Part shown: in pieces, positions 35,166 to 47,500 of the stretch
Layout: every line of letters begins with the position of its first letter
Numbering within the stretch: the first letter of the stretch is position 1
Source: Saposhnikovia divaricata
Taxonomy: Eukaryota; Streptophyta; Magnoliopsida; Apiales; Apiaceae
Reading direction: 5' to 3'
Length of the DNA: 64,000 nt
Assembly (NCBI GenBank): GCA_036435485.1
Contig: CM071598.1
Coordinates: 202,471,148-202,535,147, forward strand
Notes under the pieces: model-generated
Databases searched by the model: none
What the model saw: the letters and a program-made list of their open reading frames with translations, nothing else
What the model was told of the DNA's origin: nothing
Made by a program: the position numbers and the translations under genes

Positions 35166-35788
35166 TGATATGGGCTAAAAGTAAGCCCTAAAGACACATT
35201 TAATGTGGCATTAATTAGACCCGGAATGGTCCAAACGTGGGGCCCACCAGATGGGCCCAAACCCTATTTATAATATTAATTTCGTAATTAATATTAAGGG
35301 TAATAAACAGCTCAGCAAATAATAGTCAAACAAGGATATTACTCTTGCCTGACTTAGCCTCCAAGATACATATTTCAACATGGAAACTGATTCCTATAAG
35401 GAAGAGATCTAGAACCTTCCTCAAGGAAGACTTATCCACCAAGTCTCTGACTCCTACCATAATTCTAGGGCTTCTCAGCCTATATAAAGGGTCTAACCCC
35501 TCATCTCAGAACCACGTTTTTGGGCAGAGCTCAATACGTCACTTACGTCTTGGCTTAATCTTCGAATAAGGACATACAAGCCACTGCGTCCTAGGTGAGC
35601 TCTCGCCGCCTTAGCCTCGAGGGCTCCATCACCTAGAACTACGTTGGCTTGATTCTCTAGTAATACAGAGATACGTAGGCATCTTGTGAGGACCGATCAG
35701 TCTCGAACGCAAGAACAGCCATTAAAGCTCGAAGCTCAACCACCCTTGCATTAATTACAAATCATAACCTAGTTTTTATTCCACAACA
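35166..35788 (+). repeat. 5' LTR of the Tat-lineage element
   Basis: It begins TGATATGGGC and ends ATTCCACAACA. A TATA box (TATATAAA, 35481-35488) marks the U3/R boundary. The next bases are TT and the primer site TGGCGCCGTCTGTGGG (35791-35806); the tRNA donor is not assigned. A 74-codon frame within it is repeated in the 3' LTR and is not a gene. Confidence 0.92.
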
Positions 35789-35821
35789 TTTGGCGCCGTC
35801 TGTGGGAAAACAACATCAACC

Positions 35822-36883
35822 ATGATTAGCACACGAAGAACTGCACCAAGCTCTACCGAAGCTATACCAATCAGCTTCGCTCCGCCTCTTACCTCTGGGA
35901 CAACCACGTTTGAACAAGGGACGATCCCCCAAACTCAAGTTTCTCAGCCTCCAGGGACGAATCCCCCTGCTGGGAGTACGATGCCTATGGTTGTCCATCC
36001 AGATCAGGGAACCAACTATCTTCAGATGGTGATCTCTCCCCTGGTTGATCCTAATCACCCTCCATCTGGGGTACAGATCCATACTACGGATCTCATCATG
36101 AATACGAACCCAATGTATGGGCTGCCCAACTACCCCCCTGTTCGAGAACCTGGATCGAGTGGTCATGCTTTGCAGATCCAAGATCGCGAGTACCTAGACT
36201 ACTCCGGCCCCTATACTACTGATTCGACATCTGAGGATGACGATGATGACCATGACGAAGCCCCAAGGAGGCGACGTGCTAGTAGAGAGCCCCGAAGGAG
36301 GGCCCGAAGAATCCATGATGGACCTCCACAAATGACTGAGGAAAGGATCAAGGCTCATGAGGCTGAGATCCAGAGGCTGAAAGATGACGCCGCCAGAGAG
36401 CAAGCAAGGCAGAATCAAAGTCTGCATCGACCTCCTCCAATCTCAGGAAGGGTTCCCGTCATAGATCTGGAGAGGTCGTCTAGGAGACGAAGAAGGGCCG
36501 ATACCTCAACTGAAGGAGCAACGAGGTTGGAAACCCCCAGAAACAACTCCAAGGATCTGATGCCGCTAGATCTTGATGATCCAACACCTCCGTTCACTGA
36601 GGAGGTGATGAATGCCCGCATCTCAAAGAAATTGAAGATGCCGACGATCAAAGCCTATGATGGAATAGGCGATCCTGAAACTCATGTCAGGACGTTCACA
36701 GCTGCACTACTGCTGCAACCTGCTAGTGACGCCTTAAAGTGTAGGGTGTTCCCTCAAACCCTGTCGGGTATGGCTCAAAGGTATGCTCCTAGGAGTCAGA
36801 TCTTGTTAGATATTGAGAAAGACAAAGATTTTCGATGGCCGAAGCCACTTAGGGGTGATCCCGCAAAGAGAAACAAGGATTAG
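35822..36883 (+). pseudogene. gag of the Tat-lineage element, internally deleted
   Basis: The frame starts 33 bases after the LTR and ends at TAG 36881-36883. Residues about 140-160 are acidic then Arg-rich, and residues 170-200 look coiled-coil (EERIKAHEAEIQRLKDDAA). The conserved capsid start (MPTIKAYDGIGDPETHVRTF, then LSGMAQR) is present at about residues 275-320. The usual capsid body of well over 100 residues is missing: LSGMAQR jumps within a few codons to the basic linker that normally precedes the zinc knuckle. The terminating TAG lies where a Lys codon would be expected, and the same frame continues open for another 300 codons, so it is probably a single nonsense change. Gag normally forms the particle that packages the RNA. 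Confidence 0.82.
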
Positions 36884-37822
36884 TACTGTAGATTCCACCG
36901 CGATGTGGGGCATGATACAGATGATTGTAGGCAGTTGAATGATGAGATTGAATTCTTGATCCGAAAAGGAAATCTGAACAAATTCACTAAGGGTGATGAT
37001 CATGGAACTCAAAGGAGGGATTATGATAGAAGAGACAATGATAGAAGGGATGATGATCGAGGTCGGGATCGTAACCCACAGCCCCGAGGGCCAGTTATTA
37101 ACATGATTTGGGGAGGCCCGACAGCGGCCGGTACCACCCGAAACTCTCGAAAGGCGTATGCCAGAGAAGTGATACACATCGTGGGAGAAGCCTCGAAGCA
37201 TGCCAGGACTGAGATAGCAATTAGTTTCGATGACTCAGACCTCGAAGGGGTGAAGTTTCCCCATGACGATCCGTTGGTCATAACCCCTGTGATTGGGAAC
37301 TCGGAAGTGAAGCGAGTCTTGATGGACAATGGAGCTTCCGTTGACATTCTGTTTCATGATACATTTGGGAAGATGGGGTACAATGATTTTCAATTGACCC
37401 CCAATAACATGCCTATATATGGATTTAATGGAGTAGAATCCAAAGTTGAAGGGACTATTCAGTTGCCTATAACTATTGGACAGGAGCCCAAGGAGGCCAT
37501 TCAGATGTTGAACTTCTTGGTAATCAAGGCGGTTTCAACGTACAACGCTATTCTCGGAAGGACTGAACTTCATGCATTCAAGGCTGTTGCCTCAACGTAT
37601 CATATGAAGATCAAGTTCCCAACCAGGAATGGCGTTAGAGAACATAAAGGTGATCAAAAGATGGCACAAAGCTGTTATGTAGCCTCGTTAAGGCCTAATA
37701 GAGTCGGGGGGCAAGTCCTTCCAATTGAAGACATGGATGTCCGCAGAAGAAAGGAACACCAAAAAGGCCAGCAGAGGACATCACACAGAAGCCTTGGACA
37801 GCCATTGAGGCTAAGGCGTTAA
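36884..37822 (+). pseudogene. Zinc-knuckle and aspartic protease region of the Tat-lineage element
   Basis: This stretch is in frame with gag after the TAG. It opens with YCRFHRDVGHDTDDC, a knuckle-like Cys/His motif of the Tat type. An Arg/Asp-rich repeat (RRDNDRRDDDRGRD) follows, and then the retropepsin: LMDNGASVDILF holds the catalytic Asp in the DNG form common in this lineage, and the second conserved segment is YNAILGRTELHAF. The enzyme would cleave the Gag-Pol polyprotein. The frame runs into foreign sequence at about 37810 and stops at TAA 37820-37822. Confidence 0.85.
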
Positions 37823-38030
37823 CTGACTTCGTGGTTGAATGTACCATTGGCAACCAAGAAGTCGGGGGGCAGGAGGTAGTACCCCAAGCAGGAAGTGAAC
37901 TTCAGAATAAGAATGATGATACCGGAAGGAATGGTGGACGCTCTATTTTGATGGAGCATTAAAAACAAAATCAAGTGATGCAGGCCTAGTCTTGCAATGC
38001 CCCGATGGGCTCAAGTTATCCTAGTAGGAC
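37810..38030 (+). pseudogene. Displaced copy of the archaeal-type RNase H segment
   Basis: This closely matches 55150-55340 of the same element: CTGACTTCGTGGTTGAATGT, AAGAAGTCGGGGGGCAGGAG and CTCTATTTTGATGGAGCAT appear in the same order. It lies between protease and RT, where no such domain belongs. It retains CTTGCAATGCCCCGATGGG where the in-place copy has lost seven bases, so it did not come from the present in-place copy; another element copy must have contributed. Recombination or template switching during reverse transcription could explain it. Confidence 0.8.
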
Positions 38031-38770
38031 TTACCTTCATCTAGTAGAAGCAGAAATAAGGTTCATTGAAACCATTGCAGAGCATGTTGCTCCGAGTAGG
38101 ATAATAGTACTCTATCACCCGATGAGTGCAAGTCAAGGATGAACGAGTACCGAAAATAAAAGAATAACGAATGGAAAACAAACAAATGCATAGGTGAAGA
38201 TCCCAAAGGGTCAAAGCCATGAAAGGCCGAGGATGTTAAGGACTGGCTACTCTTCAATACTTATTAAGGACCTGGATTAAGGATCCAAGGATGAAGGCCA
38301 ATAGATAACCTTAAGCAAGGATTAAGAAGTTCAAGCAAGCTCTCATCTCAGAAGTTTAAAAGGCAAGAAGCCAACGGGATTGCATTTATCGAAATCTATA
38401 TCGAGGAATCAACCCCGAATCCTAGGTTGAAGAACAGAAGCTGTTAGCCATGAAGGCCAAGGTTAGTTATGAAGGCCAAACTTTAGGGGGGGTCATGAAC
38501 CTCCAATTAAGATCCAAAGGTTGAAACTTCATGTTGACTTGAAAACCAATATGTAATTTTGAAAACCTCCTAGAGAACGTTCAAGACCTCGTGGGGCTAA
38601 CCAGAAACCCCCTGGCCTTGGACCAGCAGCTCTGATAGATATTTCGGTGATTTAAAACACCATTGAGATTGAAAACCCTTGATCTCAAACTTTGACGTTC
38701 AACCTTTGAACATCGAAGTTCAACACCCAAGACCAAGACAAACATTGAAGCCATGACGGCCAAGCGAGCT
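38031..38770 (+). other. Unassigned sequence between protease and RT of the Tat-lineage element
   Basis: There are no long frames. AAGGCCAA and GAAGGCCAA phrases recur (near 38303, 38452, 38470, 38750), hinting at short degenerate repeats. It replaces the protease-RT linker expected here. Its origin is unknown. Confidence 0.4.
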
Positions 38771-39777
38771 GAGAAGTTACTTATATGGGATCATCTTTGA
38801 AAGAACCCTTGAAGGGCAAGTTGATAGCATTCTTGCAAGAAAATATCGATGTGTTTGCTTGGACTGTAGCTGATATGCCAGGGATTGATCCCCAACTCAT
38901 AACTCACAAGTTGAATGTTGATCCGGGGCGGAAGATAATAAAACAGAAAAGTGAAATTTTGCTCCAGAAATGCAGGAGGCCATTAAACAAGAAGTTGACA
39001 AACTCTTAGAGGCTGGGTTTGTTGAAGAGCTTCAGTTTCCCGAATGGTTAGCTAACCCGGTGATGGTCAAGAAAGCGAATGGAAAGTGGAGGATGTGTAT
39101 AGACTTCACTGATTAGAATGATGCATGTCCAAAGGATTGTTTTCCCCTGCCAATGATAGACATGTTGATAGACGCCACAGCTGGACATGAGATGTTGAGC
39201 TTCATGGATGGGTTCAACGGCTACAATCAGGAGCTACTTACAAACGATTGGTGAATAAGATATTCGCCCATCTGATTGGAAAAACCATGGAGGTCTATGT
39301 TGATGACATGTTAGTCAAGAGCCTACTCAAGGCAGATCACATTAAGCACCTCAGAGAGGCATTCGAAGTGCTGAGGCACCACAAGATGATGTTGAATCCA
39401 GCCAAGTGTGGTTTTGGCATTGGGTCTGGAAAGTTCTTGGGTTTGATGGTTTCGAAAATAGGCATAGAGGCCAATCCCGACAAGATCAAAGCAATCTTAG
39501 ACATGGAACCACCCCGTTCTGTGAGGGACGTACAGAAGTTAACCGGCAGAGTGGCCGCTCTAGGGAGATTAATCTCTAAGTCTGGTGATAAGTGCTTGCC
39601 TTTCTTTCAAGCATTGAAGAAGGTGAAAAATTTTGAATGGACTAATAAAAGCCAAGAGGCCTTTGAACAGTTGAAGAAGCACATGGCCGAAGTCCCGTTG
39701 TTGGCCAAGCCAAGTCCCGGAGAGACTCTTTATCGGAATCTAGCAGTGTCTGAACAAGCATTGAGTATCATCCTTAT
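38771..39777 (+). pseudogene. Reverse transcriptase and start of RNase H, defective
   Basis: The linker VFAWTVADMPGID is followed by a frameshift near 38966. The RT fingers then read on in the new frame (LLEAGFVEELQFPEWLANPV, KWRMCIDFTD), with a TAG stop at 39114-39116. After MDGFNGYNQ (about 39232) the frame jumps straight to ATYKRLVNKIFA, losing roughly 40 residues that normally hold the MPFGLKNA palm segment. The catalytic YVDD box is intact (39296-39307), followed by NPAKCGFGI, thumb and connection. The RNase H start is cut at 39777 by the nested element; its remainder resumes at 54869. Confidence 0.88.
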
Positions 39778-40040
39778 TGTAAGAACCCCAAATTTTGGAT
39801 ATAATTAAAACTTTTATTAAGTAATGATAAAATGAGGAACAATGATTCCAACAACAAGGTCACCAGCTCTAATGAATGGTGGTTTCAAAGAACAATGATT
39901 GTAATGAATGGATATTGCTTTGGACAATGATCCTGATGCATTGGTATATTGTCAGAATAGAGTAATTCGATGGTTGAGGACCTAGATAAGAATAATCTAC
40001 CATCCAGGAAGGAGCTAATGGATCCTTGAAGAGAAATGAA

Positions 40041-40160
40041 TACGTGCATAGTATTTCCCATACGTGCATAGTATTTTCCGTACGTGCATAGTATTTCCCG
40101 TACGTGCATAGTATTTCCCGTACGTGCATAGTGTTTCCTGTACGTGCATAGTAATTTGGT
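40041..40160. repeat. 20-bp tandem repeat x6 with ACGTG cores, 5' LTR
   Basis: Six head-to-tail units of TACGTGCATAGTATTTCCCG, the last diverging after the first half. Each carries TACGTGCA, which contains the ACGTG core bound by plant bZIP factors. It lies about 265 bp inside the LTR, in U3. Confidence 0.9.
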
Positions 40161-42539
40161 GGATGAATAGTGACTTTGTAAGTTGGAAAACTTTTCACGC
40201 CACCCTATGTACGGGACGTGTTATGGATGTTTCGAAGTCATATTAGTAATACGCGGAGGAAATAAGTGAATGCAGAGACGATCGGAATTCAGAAATTCCA
40301 AATTCTTTTTCGGTACAATATTTGACCGAACCGTAAAGAGCCTATCAATACGATCAAGACAAGAATATTATAATGTTAAGGATTCAAGGATTTTATTTAT
40401 TAAGTATGATTTGAGGATTTAGAATGAAAACCTTTGAGTTAGAATAACAAGTGTTCTAGAAATCGCTAGAACTTTATAACAAGATTAAGCGATCAAGCAA
40501 ACGCGAAAGAAATTACGGATTAAATACGTAACGAGACAAAAAAAAACCCTACTTGATCAGCTGGGGTTATATATAAGAATATTTGGTGGAAATGAAATGA
40601 AGAAAAGAAATGAGAAAGGAAGTAATGAGGTGGATGGACAAGAAGAAAACAACAAGGCTTCACATCATCAATTTTTCTAACACACCATAAACCTTTGACA
40701 CTTGTATTAAGAGGAGTATTAGCAGCTATACCCACTTATACATATCACAAATATCATTTGACAACTAGCCAAGCAAACACCACCTCTCCCCCATTTTTCC
40801 AGCAGTTGCATTTTCCAGGGCAGGGGTCTTTGCCATTTTTTTTCACCTAGATCTACTCATCTAAAAATCATGAAAAAATTCATGGAGCTTCTACACATCA
40901 AGGTGAAGTTGGGGATTTAATTTCATAATTTTTGAAGATCGTTTGGATGGGTAAATAAATTCGAGAAGTTCACTGTTTTTCCCCCAAAACCAAGGCACTT
41001 CGAATTTTGGAGTTTTAAGATTTCAAAATCCACCTTCCAACCATTGTTTGATCTCCAAATTTTTATGGTGAGTCCTATATTTCATAAAAATGATCTCCTA
41101 GAAATCTTAGCTTCAAACTCCATGTTTTCCATTTTCAAATAAATCCTCAAAGATGAGGGTGAATAGTGTTTTCAAGAAACTAACTTTGATTTCTTGGTTT
41201 CTTTGGATGATTTAAGCTTTGTTAAAGCCATACAAGGACTATATAAGGGTTATTATAGCTTGTACACTCTCCAAGGAAGGTATAATTTTTAAGAACCCAA
41301 GATCTTACTTTGAGTTTTATATATGTTCTTGATGGTTTTAGATTAGTTAAGATTATGGTGTTGTTATATGCATAAAAGCATGATTATGTAGTTAGTAGTG
41401 ATGATTTAAGAGTTTTGATGATTATGATGGTTAATTGAAACCTTCTTGGACTGGTTAAGATGAAAACCATGTATAGTATGCCCGGTGTGGCTTGGATTGA
41501 TTGTTATGAATTTTAGAACGTTCGATTTATAGCCGTCGTAATGCCGAATTTTCGTTAGACTATTAAACACCGAGCATCACAGTAGCTATAACTCACTGTA
41601 CAGCTTCATTTTCTGCCATGATAGGATAGATTATGTTTCAAGCTTCGTTTTGATATAAAGATCACATGAAACGGACTTACGGTTTAGGATTTATGACCAA
41701 ATTACTAAAAGTAGTTCGAATCCGTAAACGAAAGTTCGTAACTGTAATTGAACCCTCGTAAACTATGTAACGTCATGGCGAATCTTGGTAAATAAATACT
41801 AGAGGTAAAAAGGAAGGCGTGAAAGAAAACCATATGTCAAAAAGATCATTTTTCGATTTATTAAAAATGTTCGAGTCGAGGTTAAACGCGAACGAACCCC
41901 TAAAAGACGACTCTTTTATAACTTCGGTAAAACACTTAGAAAACGGGCGATAAAACTCGGAGTATAATATTGGTTCGTAACGATCAACCTTAGAACTCAT
42001 ATGACTTAAGTATGTCCCAAGTATAAATGCAATGACATGTCGTATTAACGAACGAATGTCGGGTCGGATCAGTGATAAAAGTAATCCACAAAAAGGGGTA
42101 TAACGAGATAACTCGAGAACGTGTTTCGAATTAAGTATAACTTAACTTTTAATATGTTAAGTGATTAATCCCGAATGCCTTGGCTATTTATAGATCACCA
42201 AGCTGAACCGGGACCCGCTACCACTACCCCTTACCGTACTCGACTACCAGGCAAGTTCCAATTCCCTTCTTTTAGGCTGTTGTTGTGATTGAATAAATAT
42301 ATATATATGCTGATATACATATGCCATTGCATGCATGCCTACTTTCAAGTTGAAGTGATATACTTGTTCCCTGAATGTTATTGTTGGCTTATAAGCTAGA
42401 TAGTTATATATCAGTTATAAGCCGATTATTGTAAGACCCTCATAGAAGGGCGTATACATCTTATTAATGAAAAATAGACCGGGAGTCAATATTCCTTGAT
42501 ATATCGAGATTACCTCGGAGGAAAATATTTAAGTAAATA

Positions 42540-43260
42540 TTTTCTATTATTTGGGCGACGAATATTATTTGAATATTCGTTCGAGACTAATTATTTTAAC
42601 GATCCTTACTTCAAATAATTATTTGAACGTAATCATTCGACGAATAATATTCGTCAATATTCATTCGGAGTCGAATTGATTATCGATTATTATTTCGAAT
42701 ACTCTTCTAAAGATGAGACTACTAAATGAATATTATGTGGACATTCATTTAGAATATTATTTCATTAAATAAATATTACTTTTGAAAATTCATTTAAGGT
42801 ATTAAGTACTTGATGAATATTATCTTCAATATTCATCTGAAGCTTGATTTACTTATCGAATATTATATCGAATATTCCTTTAAAGCTTGGATTACTAAAT
42901 GAATATTACTTGATATTCATTTAGGATATTATTTATTAAATGAATATTACTTTATTGATATTCATTTAAATTCCTAATTAATTATGAATATTATTTTGAA
43001 TATTCATCCAGGGTTCTATTTAATCATCGAATATTATTTTAAATATTTTAAATATTCCTTTCAGGTCTTATTGATTAATGAATATTATTTGGAATATTCA
43101 TTTGAATATTTAATTATGCAATAAATATTCTCTCGATATTTCTTCAAGAATTATTTGAAAAATACTCTGATTAAAGATATTCTTTCATATTCCTGAATAT
43201 TCTTTAAATATTTTTAATTCAATAAATATTCTCTGAATATTTATTCCATACTTAGAATAA
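42540..43260. repeat. AATATT-rich array of short inverted repeats, 5' LTR
   Basis: Phrases such as GAATATTATTTGAATATTC and TGAATATTAC-GATATTCATT recur about every 50-70 bp, each able to form a small hairpin. The spacers (TTCATTTAGGATATTA and similar) are also related. The array probably arose by local amplification. Confidence 0.7.
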
Positions 43261-44592
43261 CCTCAATAAGGTTTATCTTCTTCGATTATTACGAAAAATA
43301 TTTCGGAGTCATATTATTATTAATCCTATATCAAGGAAGGTTCTCAGACATCATTCTTCTTTGAGTCTACCTCCTTAATAATAAGGGAACCTTACTTGGA
43401 AAAATGTTATTTATCTTGTCGACTTCCCGGTCATAAAGTATTCCCTTCACTCGCAACTCGGGTGCTGTTGACTTATTAAGTCGTTGCTTACCTTCTCATC
43501 TTTCGAGGGGTAAGATCACTGGAACAAGTTGATATCCGTTACCAAGTAATAGCTTGGGAGTTATTGGTAAATTTTCCTTTCCAACTAGATACGACTACTT
43601 TGTGGAGTCTTATCAACAAGTATTATACTTGGGGAAAGGGGGACGAACGTTACATTCAGAATCATGAATTCTATTTGAACTAGGAGTCGTGTAAGAGGCC
43701 GAGTAGCGCCGGTCCATCCCCTTTGGCCCAACCGTTGGCCGGGGAGAGCTAGTAAGGCGGTACACAAGTAAAGCCGTCAGTTCTTCCTTCTACCGGTAGT
43801 AAATCTAAATTGAGCTGTACGATCTCGACTGATCATCAAGATTGGAACAGCGGGCGCGGTGAATACTCCATCATTGGTTCATCATCCAAATTTATTTATT
43901 TCCTGCAACATGATTACTGTTGGCAGAGTTGGAAAAGGGTCATAACTGGAATTGCAACCTTTTCTTGCAAGTTCCTCTTCTTAATAACAATAAGAATATC
44001 TCGCTTACTTTGATGTAGCAGATATTTCTACAAACAAATACTTTAAGTTACCTTGTAACTTCATCGTTCATATTATACTGGCATCATTTCCGTAAAGGCA
44101 TGGCATATGGTTTGAAAGATACTTTTGAACTGTTATACATTATCGTTCAGTCATATATTATTGTTGGTGGGCTATTGCTCACCCTTGCTTTATTATTATA
44201 TCACAACAACAGCTAGACCAGATGACTTGCACAAGGCGCACTCGACGCGGGCGAGGACGATGAGACTACCAGAGCTGAAGAAGAAGCTATTGGTAGGGTA
44301 TATTTATTCTTTCAGTACCAAGAATATGGTCTAGTATGCCTTATGTAAATGGATGGCAAAGAGTATGTATTTATATTGAAATTCTTTTGGATTGTAAGAA
44401 CTCATAATGTGATTAATAAAAATTTGAGTGTTACTCTGATTTCATCTCTGGGACTATAACGGGTGTGTTTTATATTATTGTGTTGGGTTATAGAGACGTA
44501 ATTTATTTTATGTTAAGGAAAGTTCAAGTGTTGTGGACAGAATTGGAAACCGTAACCACCGGATCCCGGACCCCGGATCTGGGGGTGTTACA

Positions 44593-47500
44593 GAAGTGGT
44601 ATCAGAGCGTACGTTATAAACCCCATAGATGAGGTGACGTTAAAACAATAAATTCAATAAGATAATAAGAACTCTTGCCAAGTTCATAGTCGGACTACTT
44701 AATGTAGTGATGACACATAAAACCCTTATGGGAACTCGTAAGTATATTGATAGTAACTTAGCTCGATATCGTATCGACGAGTAAGGTGACTAACCTTGAG
44801 GCATACGAGCAACAGCGCGATGATGCTTTATATGCTGAAGATCAGCGGGTAATTCGATGGAGTACCCTACTGGAGACCCGGAAGAGGTTCCAGCAGATAA
44901 GGAAAATCCTGTTAGGATGAGGAGCTTACCCATGGGTAATGAGGGTCGCAGCCAGAATGACTGTGATGATTAAGATATGGTGCTCAGAAAAGTGAGTATA
45001 AAGAACTGATATATTATTAAGAGATCTGAAGATGCATGTTGAATTCATAGCCGGACTACCAGACGTAGTACCAGCAAGAAAGAAGGATTGGAAGAATTAC
45101 TTGAGATCTTATACGGAAATAGATGAGAATCCTTAGAGATTTTCATCTTAACAAAGAAAGAGCTAGAGGGATGTATGATTATCAAAGACAGGGATATAGG
45201 GCGAGGAGCAGAGTCCCTAGGAATAGTTGAGAAGGAGGCAGTAAGTGCCATATCATTTGATAAATGAATTAGTATGAATATGGTCAGTAATAATTCGCCA
45301 TGAGAAGGCAGGTGTCGTAGGTTGTAAATTATGGAACCAAATTGAGGTTAATAAGGTGGTTTTATTAAGGAAAATGTTCATTTTATGAATGAATCATTTA
45401 GAAAGTAAAGACATTGGGAAGTAATAGAATGATTGGGTAAAAGTTATATAAGGAAGTAGTAAGCAAGACAATGATCTCAGAACCTACCGGAAGATAAGAC
45501 CAGTGAGTCAAGATGAACTCGTAATGAGACTACTGCCAGAGACTGAGTATAGAGTTAATTCAACTCAGTTAAATGATGAACCAGAAACGTTAGATGCATG
45601 TGATTCAGAGGAATATTAAATTCCTTCTTCTCTTTGAATGGATTATAGTAGTTACCTTAAGTTTACTCCGACACGGAATTATAATAGATCAAGTAATACG
45701 ATCAGCAGTTAAAGAGAAAAATGTGAGAAAATCTTCCTGGAGCTAAAAGGTGAAATTGGTAATGACCAAGAGCTGGCATTGCTTAATGGAAAAAGGAGAC
45801 TTTGTGCTTCCAATGACGCTTCGCATAAAGGGTTAGGTAGACCGACATTTGGTAGTATTGAATATCAGGACGTTGTGACAGGTTTCAGTTTGAAATTATT
45901 GATTCCCTTCTAAGGGATGGATATAATTGATTCCTCTCCAGTGGGTAAACTTCCAATCCGATGATGATTATTTCGTTAACTATGACTGCTTATGATTCCA
46001 CCTGCTTGGAGGTTCATAGAACTATTCTTCAGGTTTCGAAACTGGTCTCCTTGATGTTACCAGTAGGTGGGTAGATTGATCAAAATTTCCCTGAGTCTGG
46101 AAAGGAATTCGGTGAATTTTGGCAAACCTTGTCTTTCTGATAATCAGAGAATGTCATGGAAGAGAGTAGAAACTTGAGCAAACCCTGTGATTTGGGTAAG
46201 GTTGCTATAAAATGGGTTAGTAAACGGACCCTGAGCATTACAATCGACGGTAGTGATAATATGATGAAGTGAGATTGGACGAAAATAGGAAATGTAAGTA
46301 AGAAACTAGCCGGACGGAGAAACTCCGGGATTGACTTAAGTGAAAAGGCTGTTATGCCAGGAATGGTAAGCTTGCGTGGCACGCGGGATTGATAAGAATA
46401 GTTGAAAATATAAAAGTGGAGGAAAGGTGACCGGAGACGGTGCCGAGTAGTCGATTAAGACTTATATGGAGTAAAGTTTTGGAAAGGTAGAAAGGTATCA
46501 AAGAAGAAGGCACTATGCCGGCAATTGCTAGAAAAGTAATGCTATTAGCCAACCCCTAAAATCATATATTTTTATTTTAGTGTGGCCAGTTGAGGCCAAG
46601 TCACAACGGACTATAAAGTGACTAGACCAGCAATGAAAAGACAAAGCAGGGTTGCTTCTAAGTAAGCACCGACTGCAAGGGCTTCTGATATAAAGGAAAT
46701 ATTAATGAGATTGTAGGAGTCTTCTACTAAACCCTTTGCAACCCATGTTTTGATGGGGAATTTACTAGACCTTTTTGGGATGGGGTAACCCGTACTAAAG
46801 TGACTCATGTGTATATGGTTGTCCAAGATTTTGAGTAAAATGGGAGTATAGTGACTTGAGATGCATGATGTTAGGGTATCGTGAATACCATGAACATATT
46901 ACGACTAAGGGAAGTAAACAACGAAGGTTTATGAAGAGAGTATAGAAATGGCCAGAGATGGATCAGTATGCTGTAGAAATTTTGTCTAAGGCAAGTACAT
47001 TTGAGAAGAACGATAAGTACTAATAGATTCACGTTGAACTCGACCAATATTTTCCAAAACATCCTTGCTGCCATTACCAAGTTCTGTAAGAGAGGAGATA
47101 GGCATACGTTGCCTTTTTGGAAGGCCAAATAGGCTGACAACTATCTGAAAGAAGAGGGTGGCATTAAGCCACCGATCGATTATCAAATGAGAATGATTGA
47201 AAAGAGACCTTTATTAAGGATACATGATCTGATTGCCAATTATAAGATGCAAGAATTCATTGATAGTTGAATTAAGGATAGGATATCAATGAATTAAGAC
47301 AAACCCTGGGGAATGCACAAGGGGTGGCATTAACCCTAATAACGACATTATGACTTCAGATGATATGAGCTGGACTTGCTAAGGCAACAATGACCGGTAA
47401 GGATTATTAGAAAAAAAAAAGAGTTCTGGAAAGAACATAGATAGAATTATTAGAGTATTGATCAATGACATTTTGATATACCCTGTACCCAGAAAATACA

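Larger units (their letters stand above)
39778..44592 (+). repeat. 5' LTR of the nested element
   Basis: Unusually long (4815 bp). It contains a six-copy 20-bp repeat near its start, an AATATT-rich hairpin array (42540-43260) and AT-rich spacer. Short frames within it recur unchanged in the 3' LTR and are not genes. Confidence 0.93.

Noticed and set aside
35345..35569. 74-codon frame repeated at 60308-60532
   Set aside because: It is entirely within the LTRs and is duplicated because the LTRs are. It spans the TATA box, so it is not a gene.
40041..40160. Regularly spaced 20-bp repeats considered as a CRISPR-like array
   Set aside because: Units are directly contiguous without spacers and lie in a plant LTR.
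39869..42000. Several 60-110-codon frames repeated about 10.27 kb later
   Set aside because: They belong to the long LTRs of the nested element and carry no protein-like motif.
46871..47186. Minus-strand frames of 66 and 89 codons inside the nested element
   Set aside because: They are antisense to decayed pol sequence, show no known domain and overlap each other.
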